Shown: positions 1 through 6,297 of the stretch, piece by piece | Numbering within the stretch: position 1 is the stretch's first letter | Layout of the letters: every line of letters starts with the position of its first letter | DNA from: Collinsella sp. | GTDB lineage: Bacteria; Actinomycetota; Coriobacteriia; Coriobacteriales; Coriobacteriaceae | Direction: 5' to 3' | Assembly (NCBI GenBank): GCA_019413955.1 | Contig: DXMX01000004.1 | Span: 46,026-66,347, forward strand | DNA: 20,322 nt | Program-made: the position numbers and the translations under genes | The notes under the pieces: generated by a model | The model's database searches: none | What the model saw: the letters and a program-made list of their open reading frames with translations, nothing else | What the model was told of the DNA's origin: nothing

Positions 1-337
1 GTGACAGTATGATGCGGTTGTCGCCCTCGCAGCGAATGATAGTCGCGGTGCCGGTCTCCACGTCATCGCGAAGCGCCACGAACTCAACACTCACGCCGGC
101 ATCCTGGAGCCCCGCCACAAGCGCATCGCCAAAGGTATCACGTCCAACAGCGCCGATCATGCATGTGCGCGCACCCATGCGCGCGGCGGCAACGGCCTGG
201 TTAGCGCCCTTACCGCCGGCGTTGGTGATAAACCCGCTGCCGCCGACGGTCTCGCCCGCACGCGGCATGCGCTCGCACGCCACCGAAAGGTCCATGTTCA
301 TGCTGCCGAACACCGCAATGATGTCGCGATCTGCCAT
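1..337 (-). CDS. rbsK: Ribokinase (PfkB family), N-terminal part only
   Basis: Ribokinase phosphorylates D-ribose to ribose-5-phosphate in the cytoplasm. About 112 residues are visible; the rest lies beyond the left edge. The protein begins MADRDIIAVFGSMNMDLSV and contains GGKGANQAVAAARMG near residues 41-55, the PfkB N-terminal signature for sugar binding; the order G-S-x-N-x-D then GGKGANQA is typical of RbsK. The start ATG (337-335) is preceded by a strong GGAGG about 7 nt upstream. It is divergent from the acyltransferase gene, with 187 bp between them that holds no other gene. The C-terminal ATP and anion-hole motifs cannot be checked, so a related pentose or nucleoside kinase of the same family is possible. 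Confidence 0.87.
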   Translation of the reverse strand, partial: MADRDIIAVFGSMNMDLSVACERMPRAGETVGGSGFITNAGGKGANQAVAAARMGARTCMIGAVGRDTFGDALVAGLQDAGVSVEFVALRDDVETGTATIIRCEGDNRIILS

Positions 338-524
338 GGAAACCTCCTCATCTGCGGGCCTTATGCCCACCGTCGACCATCGATTGTGCGCCCTCGCACC
401 CCCTATAACTTTAGTTCACTTTGATGTGGACGCACGCTTGAGCTTGCGCCAGCAGCAAGCATTCACAGGAGCAGGCAGCTACAATAAATACGTGCTGATT
501 ATTCTCGTCATTGGATGATGTTTT

Positions 525-2741
525 ATGGAACAATTCTCGCAATCGGGCTCGCGCGGTCGACGCCGCACAGGCAACGAGCCGGCGCCGCACGAACGCGTGA
601 AGAGCGAACGCCATACCAACGAGCCGCGACGCACCGCAAGCCCTCATCGCGCTTCTACCAACAACGCGGGCCGCGCCAACACTCCCGCCGCGGAGCAGAC
701 GCCCGCTCGCCCCAAGTCCCGCTACATCCCTGCCCTTGACGGCCTACGCACGCTTGCCGTCGTCGCGGTGGTGCTCTATCACCTCAACCTCACGTGGGCG
801 CAGGGCGGTCTGCTCGGCGTCACGATCTTCTTTGTGCTTTCGGGCTATCTGATCACACGCCTGCTACTCAACGAAGTCGCTAAGACCGGCCGCATCGACC
901 TCAAGAGCTTCTGGATTCGCCGCATCCGTCGCCTGGTCCCCGCCGTGGTAACGGTAGTGTTCGTGACCTGCGCGCTGTGCACCATCTTTAACCACGTGAT
1001 GCTCACCAAGATGCGCCCCGACATCCTGCCGTCGTTGCTGTTCTTCAACAACTGGTGGCAGATTGCCCAAAACGTCTCGTACTTCAATGCTCTGGGCGAC
1101 CCCTCGCCGCTCACGCACTTTTGGTCGCTTGCCATCGAGGAACAGTTCTACCTGATTTGGCCGCCACTGCTGTTTGCCATGGTATCCATGCATGTGAGCA
1201 AGCCCAACACGCGCCGCTTGGTTCTGGGCCTTGCCGCGGTATCTGCCCTCGCCATGATGGTGCTTTACAACCCTGCCGCCGACCCCAGCCGCGTGTACTA
1301 CGGCACCGACACCCGCGTGTTCTCGCTACTGCTGGGTGCCTGGATGGCCTTTATCCCCGATCGCGACCTGGCGCCAGTGCGTCTCGCTCATCGTTTGGGG
1401 CTCAATCGCCTGGCTGGCGCCGCCAAGCACGACAAGAACGCCGAGGGCAAACCTAGCGAGAAGGCCGACGAATCAGCCGAGACCGCCCCGGCACAGCCGA
1501 GCGCCCTCGTGCGCTTTTGGTCCTCGCCCACATCCATCGATGTGTTGGGCGTCGTGGGTCTGGTTGGCCTTGCCGCCATGGTCGCGCTCACCAACGGCTA
1601 CACCGCGTTCCAGTATCGCGGCGGCACGCTGCTGTGCTCGGTCCTCACGCTCATGGTCATCGCGGCCTGCGTGCAGCCCCAGGGAATGGTTGCCCGCGCG
1701 CTGTCCGCCGAGCCGCTCGTGTGGGTTGGCAAGCGCTCGTACAGCATCTACCTGTGGCACTATCCCCTGCTGTTGCTCATGAACCCGGTCGCCAACATCA
1801 ACGATACACCGTGGTGGCAGTACATCTTGCAGGTACTTGTGGTGGTCGCCGTGGCCGAATGCTCATATCGCTTTATCGAAACGCCGTTTAGAAAGGGCGC
1901 CTTTGAGCGCACCGTATCCGAGTTCCGCGACGGCACCGCCACGCCCGCCAACTGGGCACGCGCGCACGTCCCTGTCTGCGCAACCTGCGCTGTCGTGTTG
2001 GTCGTTGCACTGGGCGGCCTGATCTTTGTGCCGGAGACCTCCGCACTGAGCGGTGAGGGCGCCGAAGTCCTCAACAAGGAAGCCAAAAACACCGCGCCCG
2101 CCGACCAACAGGCGGCCGACGACACCGACAAGGACAACGACGGCTTCCCCGATGGCTCCTACGATTTGCTTATGATCGGTGACTCCGTGTCGCTGCGCGC
2201 CGTTGATTCCTTTGACGGCGTGTTCCCGCACAGCCATATCGATGCCGAAAAGGGCCGCCAGTTTGATGCGGGCCGCGCGACATTTGAGGGCTATCTCCAA
2301 CAGAACCTTGCCGGCAAGATCGTGGTCTTTGCGCTGGGCACCAACGGCTTGGTAACCGACGATCAGATCGACGCCATCATGGCCGATGCAGGAGATAAGC
2401 GTATTGTGGTGTTTGTGAACACACGCAGCCCGCAGCCGTGGGTTGGCTCTACCAACCAGGCCATCGCCAACGCCGCTACGCGCTACAAGAACGTGCGCGT
2501 TATCGACTGGTACGGATACAGCGCCAACCGCAACGACCTGTTCGATGGCGATGGCACGCACCTATCGACCGCTGGCGTGACTGAGTACCTCAACTTGATC
2601 CACGATGCCGTCAAGAAGGACCTGCCCGTGCACCCCGAAGATCACGTCAACGATCCGCAGCCGGCAGCCGTCAAGTCTGCCACCGACGCGCTCGTCAATG
2701 CGCTCGCTCTCAAGCCGCACAAGCTGGGCACCGACAAGTAA
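525..2741 (+). CDS. OafA/YrhL-type membrane acyltransferase fused to SGNH domain
   Basis: This 738-residue protein probably O-acetylates an extracellular polysaccharide or peptidoglycan. Residues 1-66 form a polar, arginine-rich, probably disordered cytoplasmic tail. The acyltransferase-3 domain follows (about 67-455) with the YHL motif (His86, probable catalytic residue), FWIRRIRRLVPA at 129-140, WSLAIEEQFYLIWP at 200-213, and about ten hydrophobic segments; a charged insert lies at 297-328. After a last membrane segment near 483-503, an extracytoplasmic SGNH domain shows GDSVS (Ser554), GTNG (Asn607) and DGTHL (Asp676, His679), so a full catalytic set is present. In this family the membrane half moves the acyl group across the membrane and the SGNH half transfers it. 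The ATG at 525 has only a weak GGATG in front. No other polysaccharide gene adjoins it, so the substrate is unknown. Confidence 0.9.
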   Translation: MEQFSQSGSRGRRRTGNEPAPHERVKSERHTNEPRRTASPHRASTNNAGRANTPAAEQTPARPKSRYIPALDGLRTLAVVAVVLYHLNLTWAQGGLLGVTIFFVLSGYLITRLLLNEVAKTGRIDLKSFWIRRIRRLVPAVVTVVFVTCALCTIFNHVMLTKMRPDILPSLLFFNNWWQIAQNVSYFNALGDPSPLTHFWSLAIEEQFYLIWPPLLFAMVSMHVSKPNTRRLVLGLAAVSALAMMVLYNPAADPSRVYYGTDTRVFSLLLGAWMAFIPDRDLAPVRLAHRLGLNRLAGAAKHDKNAEGKPSEKADESAETAPAQPSALVRFWSSPTSIDVLGVVGLVGLAAMVALTNGYTAFQYRGGTLLCSVLTLMVIAACVQPQGMVARALSAEPLVWVGKRSYSIYLWHYPLLLLMNPVANINDTPWWQYILQVLVVVAVAECSYRFIETPFRKGAFERTVSEFRDGTATPANWARAHVPVCATCAVVLVVALGGLIFVPETSALSGEGAEVLNKEAKNTAPADQQAADDTDKDNDGFPDGSYDLLMIGDSVSLRAVDSFDGVFPHSHIDAEKGRQFDAGRATFEGYLQQNLAGKIVVFALGTNGLVTDDQIDAIMADAGDKRIVVFVNTRSPQPWVGSTNQAIANAATRYKNVRVIDWYGYSANRNDLFDGDGTHLSTAGVTEYLNLIHDAVKKDLPVHPEDHVNDPQPAAVKSATDALVNALALKPHKLGTDK

Positions 2742-2801
2742 CCCGCAGCAAACAACCCAAAATCACTCTTTTAGAGTCGGCCCCAAGAGGTCGCGGGCAA
2801 A

Positions 2802-2834
2802 AAACAGGCCGCAGCCCATGGCGGCGGCCTGTTT
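2802..2834 (-). terminator. Rho-independent terminator of the NRAMP-related gene
   Basis: A perfect 11-bp stem pairs AAACAGGCCGC (2802-2812) with GCGGCCTGTTT (2824-2834). On the minus strand the stem is followed by a run of six T (complement of 2799-2804), the normal layout for a terminator 18 bp past the transporter's stop codon. In the plus direction no T run follows the stem, so termination of the convergent acyltransferase transcript here is less certain. Confidence 0.85.
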
Positions 2835-2851
2835 GGAGTCCAAAAGAGGCG

Positions 2852-4114
2852 CTAAGCGCCGTAGCCCATCGCTTGCAGCACAAACATGACGACCGTCAGC
2901 ACCGTAATCACACCGATAGTCGCCCAAGTGAGCACATTCCACACGCGGCCGTTGCGGTTAGTGCCCATAATGTGACGGTCAGCGGCAATAACCACCTGGA
3001 ACACCAGAACCACGGGCAGCAGCACGCCATTGATGACCTGCGAGGTCATCATAATCTGGAACAGATCGACGCCGGGCATAAGCACCAGCACGGCAGAGAT
3101 ACCGATGATGGCCGTAATGATGCCGCGATAGACCGGGGCCTCGTCCCAGCTGCGGTCGGCACCGCGCTCCCAGCCAAATGCCTCGCAGATAGCGCTCGAC
3201 GTAACGCCCGGCAGCACGCAGGCAGCCAAGAAGCTCGCCGCGACCAGGCCCGAGGCAAACAGTACCGTGGACCACTGACCCGCAATAGGCTCCAGCGCGC
3301 GGGCAGCATCGGCAGCATCGCTAATCTGAATACCCGCCGGGAACAGCACCGTACCGGTCGTGATGATAATGAAGCCCGCAATGATATCAGCGGCGATCGA
3401 GCCGCTCACGGTATCAATACGCTGCAGCACGATATCGTCCTCGCCCGCGTTCTTATCGACCACGTTGTTCTGCGCCAAGAAAATCATCCACGGCGCGATA
3501 GTGGTACCGATCGTTGCGACCACGAGCGACACGTAGCTGGGGTCATTTTGAATGTTGGGCACGACCAGGTCGACCGCGACCTCACCCCAGTTGGGGCCAG
3601 CCATAAACGCGGCGACGATATAGGTCACGAACACGCAGCTCACCAGCAGCAGAATCTTCTCGATGCGCTGGAAACTACCCGACATGGTAAGCATCCACAC
3701 CAGCAGCGCCACGAGCGGCACCGAGATGCTCGCCGGAACGCCAAACAGGGCAAGACCACTCGCGATGCCCGCAAATTCCGAAATGGTCACAGCCGTGTTG
3801 GCGATCAACAGCGCCGCCATGGCCAACACGCTCTTGCGCACGCCAAAGCGCTCGCGAATGAGCGATGCCAGGCCCTTGCCCGTGACGCAGCCGCAGCGCG
3901 CCGCGGTCTCCTGCGTCACGATGAGCAGCACGGTCATGACGGGAAGCATCCACAGCATCTTGTAGCCATAGCTGGCGCCCGCGCTGGAATACGTTGCAAT
4001 GCCGCCGGCGTCATTGCCCGAAAGCGCCGCCAGCAGACCGGGACCCATAGCGCCAAAGATGGCCGCGATGGTCAACTTTTGCTTGGTGCCCGACTTTTGC
4101 TTGGTATTTTGCAC
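2852..4114 (-). CDS. NRAMP-related divalent metal transporter, probably magnesium (NRMT-like)
   Basis: This 420-residue integral membrane protein has the SLC11/NRAMP fold, with about 11 hydrophobic segments. The unwound part of helix 1, normally DPGN in manganese and iron transporters, reads DAGG here (Asp35-Gly38, in SGNDAGGIATY). The helix 6 motif, normally MPH, reads APW (207-209, in TIGTTIAPWMIF). Losing the Asn and the soft Met ligand is what is known for the NRAMP-related magnesium transporter branch, which has a characterised member from the coriobacterium Eggerthella lenta. The gene directly follows an MgtE_N/CBS protein, which fits magnesium. I chose the GTG at 4114: an AGGTGG overlaps the upstream stop and sits 4 nt before it. 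An in-frame start at 4177 would add an unlikely polar tail inside the upstream gene. An automatic MntH label would probably mislead about the substrate. Confidence 0.88.
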   Translation of the reverse strand: MQNTKQKSGTKQKLTIAAIFGAMGPGLLAALSGNDAGGIATYSSAGASYGYKMLWMLPVMTVLLIVTQETAARCGCVTGKGLASLIRERFGVRKSVLAMAALLIANTAVTISEFAGIASGLALFGVPASISVPLVALLVWMLTMSGSFQRIEKILLLVSCVFVTYIVAAFMAGPNWGEVAVDLVVPNIQNDPSYVSLVVATIGTTIAPWMIFLAQNNVVDKNAGEDDIVLQRIDTVSGSIAADIIAGFIIITTGTVLFPAGIQISDAADAARALEPIAGQWSTVLFASGLVAASFLAACVLPGVTSSAICEAFGWERGADRSWDEAPVYRGIITAIIGISAVLVLMPGVDLFQIMMTSQVINGVLLPVVLVFQVVIAADRHIMGTNRNGRVWNVLTWATIGVITVLTVVMFVLQAMGYGA

Positions 4115-4122
4115 GCGACCAC

Positions 4123-5967
4123 CTAACCCATGACCGACATGGTGAGCAGCACCGCAGCGGCACAGTACGCTACGCACGAGATCATGACGGCAATAACGTT
4201 CATGGCGGTGCCCGACGTATTGAGGTCGTGCTCGTCACGCCAGAACAGCACCATCAGGTAAATCACGGCGCTCATGTTGCCAATCAGACAGACGATGGCC
4301 GCGATGTTAAAGCACCCGGTAAAGAGTTGCTCCTCAAACATGGACGCATCGGGGAACGCAGCGGTGCGCACCAGCTGGGCGCACAGGTAGGTCACGAGTG
4401 ACAGAATCAGGCCCATACCCGTGCTCTGGAAGAAGAACCCCAGATACGGCTTGGGTTCGTCGTCGTGACCGTCATACTCCAGGAAGTAGTTCTTGACGAA
4501 CGACACCATGCGCGAGGCCGCCAGCAGCACGAGCGGCATGGCGCACATGGGGAACACCACCAGATGCGCGGAGCCGAGCGCCGTTCCCAGCACGGTCGCC
4601 ATGATGCACGACGCGACGCCCCATACAACAACCCAGTACTGGCGATGTACGAACCAGCTGAGCACGTTCGTCGAGTCGTCCGATGCGCTATCGCCCGAGC
4701 CGACACCGGCGATCTGCAGGTCCTCCTGATGCTCCTCGGCTATAACGTCCATGGCGTCGTCGAAGGTCACGATACCCAGGATGTGGCGGTTCTCGTCACA
4801 GACGGGGATAGCTACCAGGTCATACTTGGTCATCTCATCCGTCACGTCTTCCTGGTCCTCGTCGGGCGACACATAGACCAGGTCGCGATAGGCCAGCTGA
4901 CCCAGCGTAGCGTCGCGGTCGGCTACGATCAGCGTGCGCAGCGAAAGCACGCCGGTCAGCATGCCGCTCGGATCCTCGGTATAGACGTAGTAGACGCTCT
5001 CGAAGTCCTCGTCGAGCTCGCGAATCGCCTCGATGGCGTCACCGACCGTTGCCGTGGCGGGCAGGGAGACAAACTCCGAGGTCATGATGCGGCCGGCGGT
5101 GTTGTCCTCATACCCCAGCAGATTACGAATCGCCTTCTCCTCCTTGACGCCCATCAGGCGCAGGAGCTTCTCGGCCTTCTCGTAATCGAGCTCGTCGATC
5201 AGGTCGGCAGCGTCATCCGGGTCCATCATGGCCAGCATCGACGATGCGTCCGTGTCGGACAGGCCCTCGAGCATCTCGGTCATGAGCTCGTCGTCATCGA
5301 ACTCCGAGATGGCCTCGGCGGCCTGGGCAGTATCGAGCTGCGCAAACACCTGCGCACGTAGGCGCGGGTCGAGCTGCTCGATAATGTCGGCGATGTCGGC
5401 AGGGTGCAGCTCGCCGAGCGTCTTGTGCGACACCGAGAGTTGAATGTTCTTGGTCGAGCGGTCGAGCAGGTCCATGTAGGACCAAGCGATGATGTCCTCA
5501 CTGAGCGGCTTGCCCAGGTGCTTCATAAAGCCTTCGACGATATGCTCGAGCGCGGGGCTGATGGCGCGTAGCAGACCGCGGGCACCGACCTCGGCGCCCA
5601 GCAGGCGCAGCTGATTTTCGCCCGACATGGAAAACTTGATGTCGTTGACGCGCACGACCTTCATGCCCTGCGTGTCGACGATCTGCTTATTGAGAACATC
5701 GCGCGCCAGCAGGAGCTCGGTCGGCTGCAGGTACGAGAAGCGAATATTGGTGGCAGACGTGTTGAGATACACGCCTGTCTCGTCGATGCGGTCGACCCAT
5801 TTGCGCCAGCTGATCATAAACGGCGTCTTGCCGGGACCGCGGAACGCGAGCGACGTCACGTGCGGAAAAACTTCGCCGGTAGCAATGCCAAAATCGTTGA
5901 CCACGCCGAGCTTTTCGCCGTCGACGTCCAAGACCGGCAATTTGAGCATCTCACTCAGATAATTCAA
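4123..5967 (-). CDS. PRC-barrel/MgtE_N/CBS protein with non-standard membrane domain
   Basis: This 614-residue protein has two PRC-barrel-like segments (about 1-75 and 86-160), an MgtE N-type helical repeat domain (about 185-285), and a CBS pair (about 290-415) opened by GYEDNTAGRIMTSEFVSLP, a hallmark of MgtE. The C-terminal 175 residues hold about five membrane helices (443-465, 467-490, 511-534, 549-573, 587-611). They lack the G-N-x-G-x-Q pore motif of true MgtE channels. It may sense magnesium through the MgtE_N/CBS part and regulate, or work with, the NRAMP-related transporter 8 bp downstream. The start is a TTG at 5967 with GGGGAG 5 nt upstream, chosen because LSEMLKLPV matches the usual PRC-barrel opening; an ATG at 5949 is the alternative. 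A far stronger SD upstream serves another frame (see 5951-5983). Calling it a magnesium channel outright would go beyond the sequence. Confidence 0.85.
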   Translation of the reverse strand: MNYLSEMLKLPVLDVDGEKLGVVNDFGIATGEVFPHVTSLAFRGPGKTPFMISWRKWVDRIDETGVYLNTSATNIRFSYLQPTELLLARDVLNKQIVDTQGMKVVRVNDIKFSMSGENQLRLLGAEVGARGLLRAISPALEHIVEGFMKHLGKPLSEDIIAWSYMDLLDRSTKNIQLSVSHKTLGELHPADIADIIEQLDPRLRAQVFAQLDTAQAAEAISEFDDDELMTEMLEGLSDTDASSMLAMMDPDDAADLIDELDYEKAEKLLRLMGVKEEKAIRNLLGYEDNTAGRIMTSEFVSLPATATVGDAIEAIRELDEDFESVYYVYTEDPSGMLTGVLSLRTLIVADRDATLGQLAYRDLVYVSPDEDQEDVTDEMTKYDLVAIPVCDENRHILGIVTFDDAMDVIAEEHQEDLQIAGVGSGDSASDDSTNVLSWFVHRQYWVVVWGVASCIMATVLGTALGSAHLVVFPMCAMPLVLLAASRMVSFVKNYFLEYDGHDDEPKPYLGFFFQSTGMGLILSLVTYLCAQLVRTAAFPDASMFEEQLFTGCFNIAAIVCLIGNMSAVIYLMVLFWRDEHDLNTSGTAMNVIAVMISCVAYCAAAVLLTMSVMG

Positions 5968-5983
5968 TGGTGCTCCCCATCAT
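5951..5983 (-). CDS. Possible 10-codon leader ORF overlapping the MgtE-like gene
   Basis: Reading MMGSTIELSE then TGA, this short frame starts at an ATGATG pair placed 4 nt after GGAGG (5992-5988), the best ribosome site in the leader. It overlaps the downstream gene's TTG start in another frame, and its stop is followed one base later by an in-frame ATG of that gene (5949). The last residues LSE are also encoded in the downstream frame. A tandem TGAG duplication causes this; with one copy removed, the short frame would run straight on into MLKLPVLD. It is either a real coupled leader peptide or the original gene start separated by a frameshift. Confidence 0.4.
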   Translation of the reverse strand: MMGSTIELSE

Positions 5984-5987
5984 TATT

Positions 5988-6169
5988 CCTCCGGACGCGG
6001 CCGCGCGTGCGGCGTCCGGGGGCTTCTGGATATGTATACGCATGCGCGGGCGGCACGCCGCTCGACGCTTACACCCCGTGCATGCGCAAAAAGCACCTGC
6101 ATGGGGTCATCGACTGTATGGTCGAGGTTTGGATTTCACCTGTAACCTTTCTCTTGACCCTCATTAACC
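5988..6169 (-). promoter_or_regulatory. Structured 5' leader of the magnesium locus (candidate cis-regulatory RNA)
   Basis: Read on the minus strand. A three-way junction spans 6164-6101: P1 pairs ATG-(bulged A)-GGGTCA with TGACCC-CAT, P2 pairs AGGTT with AACCT, P3 pairs CGAC with GTCG around the loop CATACA. The 3' half of P1 is also the 5' arm of a long hairpin (6106-6074, 12 bp with two mismatches and a UUUUU loop), so the two structures exclude each other. A third hairpin with an 8-bp perfect stem (6019-5991) ends inside the GGAGG ribosome site. Aptamer-like fold, competing stem and SD-proximal hairpin resemble a riboswitch layout. I see no M-box conserved boxes. The function and ligand are inferred from position only. 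Confidence 0.55.
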
Positions 6170-6175
6170 GCAGTA

Positions 6176-6181
6176 ACTATA
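6176..6181 (-). promoter_or_regulatory. Probable -10 box for the magnesium locus
   Basis: TATAGT on the minus strand would place a transcription start near the G at 6169, just before the three-way junction. No convincing -35 hexamer is visible at 16-18 bp, so an activator or an unusual promoter may be involved. Confidence 0.4.
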
Positions 6182-6211
6182 GCATCAGCATCGCCTTGCG
6201 GCATCGAATTT

Positions 6212-6233
6212 ATGCGCTGCACATTGCAGGCAT
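6212..6233. promoter_or_regulatory. Near-palindrome upstream of the magnesium-locus promoter
   Basis: The arms ATGC and CTGCA pair with TGCAG and GCAT around a 3-nt centre, giving 9 bp with one bulged G. It lies about 31 bp upstream of the -10 box, where an activator site or the end of an older transcript could sit. No T run follows on either strand, so a terminator is unlikely. Confidence 0.35.
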
Positions 6234-6259
6234 ACCAAACGCTGACGTATCCGTGACAT

Positions 6260-6297
6260 AGCCATTGGGGACGTTCTTAAACGACTACCCAATGGCT
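6260..6297. repeat. Palindromic GGGGAC-type intergenic repeat
   Basis: A perfect 10-bp inverted repeat (AGCCATTGGG at 6260-6269, CCCAATGGCT at 6288-6297) encloses CGTT-CTTA-AACG, an inner 4-bp stem. The core GGGGACGTTCTTAAACGAC matches the units at 19277-19334. The right arm covers the first two bases of the NodB-like gene's TAG stop, so the element may act as its transcript-end hairpin, although no T run follows. Confidence 0.75.

Noticed and set aside
9..518. Plus-strand 169-codon frame at the left edge
   Set aside because: It is the shadow of the ribokinase N-terminus on the other strand, which carries clear PfkB motifs.
2873..4126. 417-codon plus-strand frame opposite the NRAMP-related gene
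   Set aside because: It is rich in His, Arg and Gln with no family resemblance and mirrors the codon bias of the well-supported minus-strand gene. The same holds for long opposite frames at 4465-5361, 6326-7681, 8768-10390 and 17262-18611.
4115..4177. Upstream start at 4177 for the NRAMP-related protein
   Set aside because: It would overlap the MgtE-like gene by 55 bp and add a His/Cys-rich tail unlike the family; the GTG at 4114 has an SD at proper distance.
5988..6169. M-box or cobalamin riboswitch in the magnesium-locus leader
   Set aside because: The stretch GGTGAAATCC recalls part of the cobalamin core, but the GCCACTG box and the rest of the core are missing. The conserved GGTGAGGCTCC and GCTGCTGCCC boxes of the M-box are also missing.
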